A stretch of DNA of 35,852 nucleotides from NCBI GenBank assembly GCA_035691285.1, contig DASSJI010000208.1:1-35852 (forward strand), written 5' to 3'. The DNA is from DATFEN01 sp035691285. GTDB lineage: Bacteria; Acidobacteriota; Vicinamibacteria; Fen-336. Under the pieces are notes generated by a model that did not search any database, had not been told where the DNA came from, and saw only the letters and a program-made list of their open reading frames with translations. Shown here piece after piece: positions 10,228-17,861 of the stretch. The position numbers and the translations under genes are program-made. Position 1 is the first letter of the stretch. Every line of letters starts with the position of its first letter.

Positions 10228-11877
10228 TCACTCCTTCCTTGGGGCCCGACTGGCGAACTCGCGCGCGTGCACGAGCTCCGGCCGGCCCGGCGTGTCCGCC
10301 TTGGGGCAGAACTCGAGGATCCGCGCGTAGTCCGAGCCGGCCTCGTCGCTCCGGCCGGCCAGCTCGGCCGCCCGTGCGGCCCCGTACACGCCCCGGAAGC
10401 GGTTGGGCTCCTTCTTCATGGTCTTCTCGAAATCGGCGAGCGCATCGCCCGGGCGCCTCAGCTCCAGGAGCATCTCCGCGAGGAGCTCGCGGGCGGGGGC
10501 GAGCGGCCCCGGCGAGATGGCGCTCTTCTCGGTGGCGTCCTCCTGGTCGGCGGCGACCCGCATGAGGGCCAGCGCCTCGTCGGCCTCGCCCTCGGCCCGG
10601 AGCGTCCAGGCCTCCGCCGCCTTGCGCTGGATCTCGACCTGCTCCGTCCAGTACGGGTCGTTCCCCTTCGCGAGCGCATCGTGCAGCTCGCTCAGCTTCG
10701 CGACGTCGGCGCGGGCCGCGGCCGGATCGCCCGAGCGGGCGGCGCCCATCGCGCGGGCGAAATGGGTGACGGAGTCGGCCCAGGCGAAGCGGCTGGGCCG
10801 CGGCTGAAGCGCCGCCGCCTCCTTCCACGCTCCGCGCTCGAGCGCGTAGCGTGCCGGGATCGTCGCGAGGGCGTAGACGCCGGCGGCGCCGGGCGCGGCC
10901 GCGCCCTTCGCGTCGACGTCCAGGCGAGCACGTGCCTCCTCGAGGCCTTCGAGCACGCGCGCCGCCGCCCGGTCCTGGCCGCTCTGAAGGTACGCGTAGA
11001 CCTGGTAGTCGAAGGCGTGGAGCTCCTCGGCGGTCGCGCCGTCCTTGCGGGCCGCCGCGGCCGAGGCGAGGTTGGTGTCGATCGACTCCTGCCAGGAGCC
11101 GACGCGGGTGAAGGTGTGCGACGGCATGTGCAGCGCGTGGGGCGCGTCGGGCGCGACCTTCGCGTAGCGCCGGGCAGCGGGAAGCGCCCGTTCCGCGAGG
11201 GGCGGGACGTCGTAGCTGTGGATGATGTAGTGGGCGATGCCGGGGTGGTCCGGCTGCCGCTCCCACTCCCGGCCCAGGATCGCCGCCGCCTTCAGCAGGT
11301 TCCCGTAGCTCTTGTCCGAGGGTGGCCAGCTCTGGTCGAGGGCCAGGGCGTAGTAGATGCGCGCCTCGGGATCGTCGGGGTAGCGGGCGGCGAGCTGTTC
11401 CATCGCCTTCTCGTAGGCCACGGTGCGCGCGTGGTGGTCCAGCGTCTCGAAGTCCTTGTACAGCACCTCGACCGCCGCGATGTAGTCGCGCTCGCGCTGC
11501 GTCTTCGCGCCCGTGGCCTTGGCCCTCTCGACGATCGCGCGTCCCTCGGCCAGCATCTTCGGCGTGCGCACCGCCGGCCCCGAGAAGGGATTGCCCCACT
11601 GGCTCATCGCGAGGCCCCAGCAGGCGATCGCGCAACGCGGATCCTTCTGCAGCACCTGGTTGAAGCCGTCGCTCGCCGCCGAGAACCAGAAGGAGTGCAG
11701 GAGCGCCATGGCCCGGTCGAGGTCGTCCGCGACCTCGGCGCTGCAGGAGTTCGCGAAGTGCACCTTGCCGAGCCGCTCGGCCGGCTCGCCGGCGTGGTGC
11801 TCATGCTGCGCGGCGGCCGGGCCCGCGGCCACACAGGCGGCCGCCGAAACGGCCCGGACGGCGCGATCGAAGCTCAT
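10228..11877 (-). CDS. Secreted tetratricopeptide-repeat protein
   Basis: 549 aa. A signal peptide (about 1-23, ending AAAQ) is followed by a His-rich start (HEHHAGE) and a long helical repeat protein. The conserved block HFANSC...LLHSFWF...DPRCAIACWGLAMSQWG (about residues 40-93) is a recurrent signature of large TPR proteins in Acidobacteriota and related groups. Further TPR-like helix pairs run through to residue about 535 (for example PGDALADFEKTMKKEPNRF). Several conserved His and Cys residues (ALHMPSHTF near 210, HYIIHSYD near 180) could bind metal, but this is only a guess. The start ATG at 11877 has AAGGAGG 5 bases upstream; the frame is open further upstream but has no signal peptide there. 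It is downstream of the mazF-like gene by 65 bases and upstream of mutY by 6. Confidence 0.8.
   Translation of the reverse strand: MSFDRAVRAVSAAACVAAGPAAAQHEHHAGEPAERLGKVHFANSCSAEVADDLDRAMALLHSFWFSAASDGFNQVLQKDPRCAIACWGLAMSQWGNPFSGPAVRTPKMLAEGRAIVERAKATGAKTQRERDYIAAVEVLYKDFETLDHHARTVAYEKAMEQLAARYPDDPEARIYYALALDQSWPPSDKSYGNLLKAAAILGREWERQPDHPGIAHYIIHSYDVPPLAERALPAARRYAKVAPDAPHALHMPSHTFTRVGSWQESIDTNLASAAAARKDGATAEELHAFDYQVYAYLQSGQDRAAARVLEGLEEARARLDVDAKGAAAPGAAGVYALATIPARYALERGAWKEAAALQPRPSRFAWADSVTHFARAMGAARSGDPAAARADVAKLSELHDALAKGNDPYWTEQVEIQRKAAEAWTLRAEGEADEALALMRVAADQEDATEKSAISPGPLAPARELLAEMLLELRRPGDALADFEKTMKKEPNRFRGVYGAARAAELAGRSDEAGSDYARILEFCPKADTPGRPELVHAREFASRAPRKE
10231..10236 (-). 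promoter_or_regulatory. Ribosome binding site that decides the mutY AUU start
   Basis: On the minus strand AAGGAG is followed by 9 bases and then ATT (10221-10219). It lies in the last codons of the TPR gene, whose TGA is at 10230-10228, so translation of mutY is probably coupled to the TPR gene. Confidence 0.6.
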
Positions 11878-11942
11878 GACTGCCTCCTTCACCGTCGTCC
11901 GCCGGAGCATCGGCTCCGGAGACCTCGACGTGAGCGGGGCAA

Positions 11943-12287
11943 CTACCCCGAGGCTTCCAGGGGGATCGGCACGCCGACCGCGCGCAGCACCGCACGCTCC
12001 ACGGCGCGCAGGAGGCTCGGCGGCAGCGCCGCTCCGAGTGCCGGCCCGCGGATTTCCCCCTTCGGCAGCGTCGTGATCTGCTCGCACTTGAGGACCGAGC
12101 TCGCGGTCACGCCTCCCTGACCCCGCCTGAGGAGGACGTGCGTGGGAGCGGGTCGCAGACGCGTGGAACAAGGGATGACGATGACGTCGCTGGCGTTCTG
12201 GTTCCGGTAATCGGGCGAGAGAACCAACGCTGGCCTGCGCTTGTCCAGGCTGATCCAATAGATGCGGCCGCGCTGGGGCGCATCCAC
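11943..12287 (-). CDS. MazF/PemK-type endoribonuclease toxin
   Basis: 114 aa, standard for MazF. Family marks: RGRIYWISLDKRRPALVLS (residues 6-24), a strand VIVIPCST (about 38-45), and SSVLKCEQITTLPKG (about 63-77), corresponding to the S-x-V-x-C-x-Q-I-x-T strand. MazF toxins cut mRNA at short sequence motifs. The start is taken as the GTG at 12287, one base after the antitoxin stop, because it begins right before the first conserved strand; GGAGGAG lies 8 bases upstream within the antitoxin 3' end. A longer frame to 12368 overlaps the antitoxin gene and reads as Pro/Gly-rich nonsense. It forms an operon with the ribbon-helix-helix gene upstream. Confidence 0.88.
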   Translation of the reverse strand: MDAPQRGRIYWISLDKRRPALVLSPDYRNQNASDVIVIPCSTRLRPAPTHVLLRRGQGGVTASSVLKCEQITTLPKGEIRGPALGAALPPSLLRAVERAVLRAVGVPIPLEASG

Positions 12288-12288
12288 C

Positions 12289-12585
12289 TCAGCGTCTCCT
12301 CCTCCGTCCGGACTCGGGGCCGTCGTCCACGCGCAGGCGTCGAGCCGCCAGCGTGGACGCGCGCGCAACCGCTTCGTCCTCGCTTCGTTCCTCGGCCGTC
12401 AGGCCTTCGTAATAGGCGATCGTGGCGGCTTCGAGCTCTTGCGCCTCTCTCTCGCGTGCCGTGGTGCGAAGCCAGCCCTCGAGAACGCGGCTCCTCGACC
12501 GAGCAGCGGCTCGCGCCGCCCGGTCGATCCGAGCGACGAGGTCGCGAGGGAGGGAGACGCTGATCTTCACGCGTGTCGCCTGCAT
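12289..12585 (-). CDS. Ribbon-helix-helix antitoxin of the MazF-like pair
   Basis: 98 aa. The N-terminal 45 residues form a ribbon-helix-helix DNA-binding unit: a basic strand RVKISVSLP (5-13), helix LVARIDRAARAAA, then SRSRVLEGWLRTT. The acidic, probably disordered second half (about 48-85) would wrap the toxin, and the tail is Arg-rich. It is expected to neutralise the MazF-like toxin and repress the operon. The ATG at 12585 lacks a Shine-Dalgarno sequence but has a -10-like box 7 bases upstream. The gene begins 31 bases past the murA stop. Confidence 0.82.
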   Translation of the reverse strand: MQATRVKISVSLPRDLVARIDRAARAAARSRSRVLEGWLRTTAREREAQELEAATIAYYEGLTAEERSEDEAVARASTLAARRLRVDDGPESGRRRRR

Positions 12586-12592
12586 ACATCCG

Positions 12593-12598
12593 ATACTA
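12593..12598 (-). promoter_or_regulatory. Candidate -10 box of the toxin-antitoxin operon
   Basis: Minus-strand TAGTAT matches TATAAT at 4 of 6 positions. It ends 7 bases before the antitoxin ATG, which has no ribosome binding site, suggesting a leaderless message. No good -35 was seen; the promoter would lie against the 3' end of murA. Confidence 0.35.
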
Positions 12599-12616
12599 CC
12601 ATTCTTCCTACCTGGC

Positions 12617-13870
12617 CTAGCCGAGCCTCTCGATGTCCGCCCCCAGCCCGCGCAGCTTCTCGTCGATCCGGTAGTAGCCGCGGTCCAGGTGGTACACGCG
12701 GTCGACGACGGTCTCGCCGCTCGCGGCGAGGCCGGCGAGCACGAGGCAGGCCGAGGCGCGCAGGTCCGTGGCCATCACCTGCGCGCCGGAGAGCGAGGCG
12801 GGCCCGGTCACGATCGCGACGCGGCCGCTCTCCGTCACGTTCGCGCCCATCCGGCGCAGCTCGGCCACGTGCATGAAGCGGTTCTCGAAGATGTTCTCGG
12901 TGATCGTGCACGTGCCCGTGGCCTGCGTCATGAGGACCATGTACTGCGCCTGCATGTCGGTGGGGAAGCCGGGGTGGGGCAGCGTGGTCACGTTGGCGGG
13001 GCGAATGACCCGCGGCGCGCGCACGCGCAGGTTGTCCGGCCCCTCCTCGATGCGGACGCCGGTCTCACGGAACTTGTCGATCACGGCCCGCAGGTGGGCG
13101 GGACGACAGCGCTGGATCTCGATCTCGCCGCCGCCGATCGCGCACGCCGCCACGAACGTCCCGGACTCGATCCGGTCGGGGATGACCGTGTGGCTCGTGC
13201 CCCGCAGCCCGTCCACGCCCTCGATGCGCAGGGTCGAGGTGCCCGCGCCCTCGATCCGGGCTCCCATGGCGTTGAGCAGGTCGGCGAGGTCCTCGACCTC
13301 CGGCTCGCAGGCGGCGTTCTGCACGACCGTGAGCCCCTCGGCGCGCGCCGCGGCCATCATGACGTTCTCGGTGCCCGTCACCGTCACGGTGTCGAAGTGG
13401 ATCTCCGCGCCGCGCAGGCGCTCGGCCCGCGCCTCGACGTAGCCGTGCTCGACGGCGATCGAGGCGCCGAGCTTCTCGAGCGCCAGCAGGTGGAGGTTGA
13501 TCGGACGCGCGCCGATCGCGCATCCCCCGGGCAGCGAGACGCGGGCGTGCCCCGCGCGGGCGAGGAGCGGGCCGAGGACCAGGACCGAGGCCCGCATGGT
13601 CTTCACGAGGTCGTAGGGGGCTTCCACCGAGGAGAGCTTCGCGGCGTGCACGGCGACGCTGCCGCCGACGCGGAACTCCACGGCTGCGCCCAGGGCCTGG
13701 AGCACGCGGCCCATGGTCCGGATGTCGCGGACCTCGGGCACGTTGTCGAGAACGACCGGCTCGCTGGTCAGGAGCGCGGCGCACAGCTCCGGAAGCGACG
13801 CGTTCTTGGCTCCGGAGATGCGGACGGTGCCCTCGAGGGGCCGGCCTCCGACGATGCGGATCTTGTCCAT
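12617..13870 (-). CDS. murA: UDP-N-acetylglucosamine 1-carboxyvinyltransferase MurA
   Basis: 417 aa, the usual MurA length. It transfers enolpyruvate from phosphoenolpyruvate to UDP-GlcNAc, the first committed step of peptidoglycan synthesis, in the cytoplasm. Visible residues: Lys22-Asn23 in GAKNAS; Cys117 in LPGGCAIG, the catalytic Cys that also makes MurA fosfomycin-sensitive; the sugar-binding block RPINLHLLALEKLGA; and the loop HPGFPTDMQAQ with the catalytic Asp. The start ATG at 13870 gives MDKIRIVGG, the standard N-terminus; the frame extends to 13930 but would run into the divergent ydcS start. It is separated from prmC by the opposite-strand ydcSTUV-M28-vapBC block, although the two are neighbours in many bacteria. 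Confidence 0.97.
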   Translation of the reverse strand: MDKIRIVGGRPLEGTVRISGAKNASLPELCAALLTSEPVVLDNVPEVRDIRTMGRVLQALGAAVEFRVGGSVAVHAAKLSSVEAPYDLVKTMRASVLVLGPLLARAGHARVSLPGGCAIGARPINLHLLALEKLGASIAVEHGYVEARAERLRGAEIHFDTVTVTGTENVMMAAARAEGLTVVQNAACEPEVEDLADLLNAMGARIEGAGTSTLRIEGVDGLRGTSHTVIPDRIESGTFVAACAIGGGEIEIQRCRPAHLRAVIDKFRETGVRIEEGPDNLRVRAPRVIRPANVTTLPHPGFPTDMQAQYMVLMTQATGTCTITENIFENRFMHVAELRRMGANVTESGRVAIVTGPASLSGAQVMATDLRASACLVLAGLAASGETVVDRVYHLDRGYYRIDEKLRGLGADIERLG

Positions 13871-13928
13871 CGGCGGGCAAGAGTCTATCCTTCCGGCCTC
13901 GACGCGCCCAAGGAAGATCGGAGGACTC

Positions 13929-15104
13929 ATGAGCCGAAAGACCCTCGCGCCCTGCCTCGCGCTCGCGCTCTCCGCGTGCGGAGCTCCGAAGGAGCCTGCG
14001 AAGGCGTCCCCCGGCGCCCCGCTGCAGAGCCTGGGCTCCGGCGAGGGCGCGGTCGCGATCGTGGCGTGGGCGGGCTACATCGAGCGCGGCGACACGGACA
14101 AGAGCTACGACTGGGTCACGGGCTTCGAGCAGGAGACCGGCTGCAAGGTCAGCGTGAAGACCGCGGCCACCTCCGACGAGATGGTCGCCCTCATGAACGA
14201 CGGCGGCTTCGACCTGGTGACGGCTTCTGGAGACGCGAGCCTGCGCCTCATCCGAGGCAGGACCGTGCAGGAGGTCAACCTCGCCCTCGTCCCGAGCTGG
14301 AGCAAGGTGGACCCGCGCCTCCAGGACGCGCCGTGGCACACCGTCGGCGGCAAGCACTACGGCGTGCCGTACCAGTGGGGCTCGAACGTGCTCATGTACA
14401 ACACGAAGGTCTTCGGGTCGAAGGCCCCGGATTCGTGGAACGTGGTCTTCGAGGAGACGAAGCTGCCCGACGGGAAGACCAACAAGGGGCGCGTCCAGGC
14501 CTTCGACGGCCCGATCTACATCGCCGACGCGGCCCTGTACCTCATGACGCACAAGCCCGAGCTGGGCATCAAGGACCCGTACGCCCTCGACCGCAAGCAG
14601 TTCGACGCCGCCCTGGCCCTCCTCCGCCAGCAGCGGAAGATCGTCGGGCGCTACTGGCACGACGCGTTCATCCAGGTGGACGACTTCGTGAACGAGGGCG
14701 TCGTGGCCTCGAGCTCCTGGCCGTTCCAGGTCAACCTGCTCCAGAGCAAGAAGGCGCCCGTGGCCAGCGTGATCCCCAAGGAGGGCGCGACGGGCTGGGC
14801 GGACACCACGATGATGCACGCGAGCGCGCCCCACCCGAACTGCGCCTACCGGTGGCTGGAGCACTCGATCTCGCTCAAGACCCAGGGCGACCTGGCCGCG
14901 TGGTTCGGCTCGGTGCCCGCGGTGCCCGCAGCCTGTCAGGGCAACGCGCTGCTCGGAGAGAAGGGCTGCGAGACGAACGGCGCCGGCAACTTCGACAGGA
15001 TCCACTTCTGGCGCACGCCGGTCGCGGCGTGCGGCGAGGGCCGCGAGTGCGTGCCTTACCACGAGTGGGTCACGAGCTCGATCGCCGTCATCGGTGGACG
15101 CTAG
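13929..15104 (+). CDS. ydcS: Polyamine-type ABC transporter substrate-binding lipoprotein, YdcS-like
   Basis: 391 aa. A lipoprotein signal with lipobox LSAC puts the lipidated Cys at residue 17. The mature protein is a two-lobe periplasmic binding protein of the PotD class. Blocks such as TSDEMVALMN, GGFDLVTASGDASLRL, VDPRL, YGVPYQWGSNVLMYNTK and GRVQAFDGPIYIADAALYL match my recollection of enterobacterial YdcS closely, more closely than PotD. YdcS is a putative spermidine/putrescine binding protein; in E. coli it has also been linked to polyhydroxybutyrate. The start at 13929 has GGAGG just upstream and gives the lipoprotein signal. It is divergent from murA across 58 bases and the first gene of a four-gene operon; its end overlaps ydcT by 11 bases. 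Ligand choice is inferred. Confidence 0.92.
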   Translation: MSRKTLAPCLALALSACGAPKEPAKASPGAPLQSLGSGEGAVAIVAWAGYIERGDTDKSYDWVTGFEQETGCKVSVKTAATSDEMVALMNDGGFDLVTASGDASLRLIRGRTVQEVNLALVPSWSKVDPRLQDAPWHTVGGKHYGVPYQWGSNVLMYNTKVFGSKAPDSWNVVFEETKLPDGKTNKGRVQAFDGPIYIADAALYLMTHKPELGIKDPYALDRKQFDAALALLRQQRKIVGRYWHDAFIQVDDFVNEGVVASSSWPFQVNLLQSKKAPVASVIPKEGATGWADTTMMHASAPHPNCAYRWLEHSISLKTQGDLAAWFGSVPAVPAACQGNALLGEKGCETNGAGNFDRIHFWRTPVAACGEGRECVPYHEWVTSSIAVIGGR

Positions 15105-16125
15105 CCGAGTCGCGGTCCGGCTTCGCGACGTCCACCGGCACTTCGGCGACGTGCGCGCGGTGGACGGCGTCAGCCTGGAGATCCGGGACGGGGAGTTCTT
15201 CTCGATGCTCGGCCCCTCGGGCTCGGGCAAGACGACCTGCCTGCGCCTCATCGCGGGCTTCGACCAGCCGACCCGCGGGGAGGTCGAGCTGTTCGACGCG
15301 CAGACGGCCGGCGTGCCTCCCTGGGAGCGCGACGTCAACACCGTCTTCCAGGACTACGCGCTCTTTCCCCACATGGACGTGGCCGAGAACGTCGCCTACG
15401 GCCTGCGCGTGAAGGGCGTGCCGAGGGCGGAGCGGGAGCGGCGGGTTGCGGAGGCGCTGGACATGGTGCGGCTGCCCGGCGTCGCCGCGCGGCGGCCCGC
15501 GCAGCTCTCCGGCGGCCAGCGGCAGCGCGTGGCCCTCGCCCGCGCCCTCGTGAACCGTCCCCGGGTGCTGCTGCTCGACGAGCCCCTGGGCGCGCTGGAC
15601 CTCAAGCTGCGCCAGGACATGCAGGGCGAGCTGAAGGCGCTCCAGCAGCGCCTCGGGATCACCTTCGTCTACGTGACCCACGACCAGGAGGAGGCCCTGG
15701 CCATGAGCGACCGCCTCGCGGTGTTCAGCCAGGGGCGCGTCGACCAGGTGGGAACCCCGGCCGCGGTCTACGAGGATCCGGCGACGGCTTTCGTGGCGGG
15801 CTTCGTGGGCGTCGCAAACCAGTTGGAAGGCGAGCTCGCGCGGAGCGCCACAGGCTCCCCGGAGCCCTTCTCGATCCGTCCGGAGAAGCTCCGGCGTCTC
15901 CAGGACGGCGAGGCCGCGCCCGCGGGCCACCGCATCGTGTCCGGACGGGTGGCGGAAACGCTCTACCACGGCGCCTTCACCCGCTACGCGGTCGAGACCG
16001 AGGGGGGCCGACTCGCCGTCGTGGAGCAGAACCGGGCGGAGGCGAGCGACGAAGCGCCCCGGGCGGGGCTGCCGGTGCGCATCGTCTGGCCCGTCGCCGC
16101 CGAGCGTCGGCGCTCCCGCCCGTGA
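15094..16125 (+). CDS. ydcT: ABC transporter ATP-binding protein, YdcT/PotA-like
   Basis: 343 aa, GTG start at 15094 overlapping the 3' end of ydcS by 11 bases. It energises polyamine-type import at the inner face of the membrane. Motifs in order: Walker A GPSGSGKTT (about 45-53), Q-loop FQDYALFPH (about 89-97), signature LSGGQRQRVALARAL (about 137-151), Walker B VLLLDEPLGALD (about 157-168), switch His in THDQEEA (about 195-201), then a C-terminal TOBE-like regulatory domain from about 240. PPWERDVNTVFQDYALFPHM is characteristic of the YdcT branch. It overlaps ydcU at TGATG. Confidence 0.95.
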   Translation: MDASRVAVRLRDVHRHFGDVRAVDGVSLEIRDGEFFSMLGPSGSGKTTCLRLIAGFDQPTRGEVELFDAQTAGVPPWERDVNTVFQDYALFPHMDVAENVAYGLRVKGVPRAERERRVAEALDMVRLPGVAARRPAQLSGGQRQRVALARALVNRPRVLLLDEPLGALDLKLRQDMQGELKALQQRLGITFVYVTHDQEEALAMSDRLAVFSQGRVDQVGTPAAVYEDPATAFVAGFVGVANQLEGELARSATGSPEPFSIRPEKLRRLQDGEAAPAGHRIVSGRVAETLYHGAFTRYAVETEGGRLAVVEQNRAEASDEAPRAGLPVRIVWPVAAERRRSRP

Positions 16126-17027
16126 TGGCGCGGCTGGCTCGCGCTCTCTATCGGCGCCCGGGTCTGGGCCTGGGGCTCCTGCTCGCCGCCCCGCTGCTGT
16201 GGATGGGGCTGCTGTACGTCGGCTCCCTCTTCGCCCTGGTCGTCCAGAGCTTCTTCCGCCTGGACGACTTCACCGGGCTCGTCGTGCGCCGCTTCACCCT
16301 CGACACCTGGCGCTCGCTGCTGCAGCCCGCCCACCTGGACATCGCCCGGCGCACGCTGACGATGGCGGCCCTCGTCACCCTCGCGGACGCCGTGCTGGCC
16401 TTCCCCGTCGCGTACTACATGGCCCGCTACGCCTCGGGCCGCGTGAAGGCGCTGCTCGCGCTGGCCGTGCTCCTGCCGCTCTGGTCGAGCTACCTCGTCC
16501 GGGTCTACGCCTGGAAGCTGATCCTCGCGAAGGAGGGCGTGCTGACGTGGCTGCTCGCTCGGCTCGGTCTCCTGCCGCTCCTGGACCAGGTGCTCCTGCT
16601 GCCGGGCGTCGGCGCGTCGTCGCTCTCGGTCTCGCCGCTCGGGACCTTCGTAGCGTTCGTCTACGTCTGGCTGCCCTACATGATCCTTCCGATCCAGGCG
16701 GCCCTCGAGCGCGTGCCACGCTCGCTCCTCGAGGCGTCGGCGGACCTCGGCGCGCCGCCGTGGCGTACGTTCGCGCGGGTGACCCTGCCCCTCGCCCTGC
16801 CCGGAGTGGCGGCCGGCTCCATCTTCACGTTCTCGCTCACCCTGGGCGACTTCATCGTTCCCGGCACCCTGGGCAACTCGAGCCCGTACATCGGACAAGC
16901 GGTGCTCGCGCACCAGGGCACGGCGGGGAACATCCCCCTGGCGGCGGCGTTCACGGCGATCCCGATGGCGATCATGGCGCTCTACTTGGTTGCGGCCAAG
17001 CGGCTCGGAGCCTTCGATGCGCTCTGA
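16125..17027 (+). CDS. ydcU: ABC transporter permease, YdcU/PotB-like
   Basis: 300 aa from the ATG at 16125, which overlaps the ydcT stop as TGATG; a GTG one codon upstream (16122) is equally possible. It is an inner-membrane subunit with six predicted helices and the EAA loop EASADLGAPPWRTFARVTLP (about residues 204-223) that docks on the ATPase. The C-terminus ALYLVAAKRLGAFDAL is almost that of E. coli YdcU, including the final LGAFDAL. The last 11 bases overlap the ydcV start, a coupling also expected in the enterobacterial operon. Confidence 0.93.
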   Translation: MARLARALYRRPGLGLGLLLAAPLLWMGLLYVGSLFALVVQSFFRLDDFTGLVVRRFTLDTWRSLLQPAHLDIARRTLTMAALVTLADAVLAFPVAYYMARYASGRVKALLALAVLLPLWSSYLVRVYAWKLILAKEGVLTWLLARLGLLPLLDQVLLLPGVGASSLSVSPLGTFVAFVYVWLPYMILPIQAALERVPRSLLEASADLGAPPWRTFARVTLPLALPGVAAGSIFTFSLTLGDFIVPGTLGNSSPYIGQAVLAHQGTAGNIPLAAAFTAIPMAIMALYLVAAKRLGAFDAL

Positions 17028-17826
17028 CGAGCGGGCGCCGCTCCTCCTGAAGCTGGCGGTCGCGGGCGCGCTGCTCTTCCTCCACGTGCCGTTCGCGGTG
17101 ATCGTGCTCTACTGCTTCACGACCGAGGACGCGTCGTTCGTGTTCCCGCCGCCCGGGCTCACCCTCGATTGGTTCCGGGTCGCCTGGGAGCGGCCCGACA
17201 TCTGGCGCGCGCTGGGACTCTCCCTCCGCGTGGCCGGGGCGGCGACGCTCCTCGCGCTCGTCCTGGGGACGCTGGCCGCCCTCGCGGTGCACCGCATGCG
17301 CGCCGTCGGCCGCGAGACGGTCTCGTTGCTGCTCGTGCTTCCGATCGCGCTCCCGGGCATCGTGAGCGGCATCGCGCTGCGGTCGGCGATGAGCCTGGGC
17401 GGGCTGCCCTTCAGCTTCTGGACCATCGTGGTGGGCCACGCGACCTTCTGCATCGTCGTGGTCTACAACAACGTGCTCGCCCGGCTGCGCAGGACGCCCG
17501 CCTCCCAGCTCGAGGCGTCCATGGACCTGGGAGCCTCGAGCTTCGGGACCTTCCGGCGCGTGACGCTGCCGAACCTGGCGACGGCCCTGGTCGCGGGCGG
17601 GATGCTGGCCTTCGCCCTCTCGTTCGACGAGGTGATCGTCACGACCTTCACGGCCGGGCAGCAGGAGACGCTGCCGATCTGGATCTTCAGCCAGCTCACG
17701 AAGCCGCGTCAGCGGCCGGTGACGAACGTGGTGGCTGTTCTCGTGGTCGCCGTCACCACGGTGCCGATCCTGCTCGCGCACCACCTGACGCGGTCGACGT
17801 CCACGATCGAAGGCGGGCAGCGGTAG
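17017..17826 (+). CDS. ydcV: ABC transporter permease, YdcV/PotC-like
   Basis: 269 aa, start ATG at 17017 inside the end of ydcU (11-base overlap). Six predicted membrane helices; the EAA loop is EASMDLGASSFGTFRRVTLP (about 170-189), followed by GGMLAFALSFDEVIVTTFTAG, a YdcV hallmark. The N-terminus MRSDERAPLLLKLA also resembles YdcV. It pairs with ydcU to form the membrane channel of the importer. The operon ends here: the next gene starts 36 bases later, and no ydcW (aminobutyraldehyde dehydrogenase), the E. coli neighbour, is present. Confidence 0.94.
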   Translation: MRSDERAPLLLKLAVAGALLFLHVPFAVIVLYCFTTEDASFVFPPPGLTLDWFRVAWERPDIWRALGLSLRVAGAATLLALVLGTLAALAVHRMRAVGRETVSLLLVLPIALPGIVSGIALRSAMSLGGLPFSFWTIVVGHATFCIVVVYNNVLARLRRTPASQLEASMDLGASSFGTFRRVTLPNLATALVAGGMLAFALSFDEVIVTTFTAGQQETLPIWIFSQLTKPRQRPVTNVVAVLVVAVTTVPILLAHHLTRSTSTIEGGQR

Positions 17827-17861
17827 GAGCCGGCTAGAATCACGACCCTCGGGGGCAGAGC

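Noticed and set aside
9337..12120. Long plus-strand open frame opposite mutY and the TPR gene (927 codons)
   Set aside because: Its translation is Arg/Gly/Ala-rich without any domain, and the opposite strand has well-supported genes. GC-rich codon bias leaves long open shadow frames.
12422..15412. Long plus-strand open frame spanning murA antisense and into ydcS/ydcT
   Set aside because: It runs across several good genes in another frame and has no recognisable domain.
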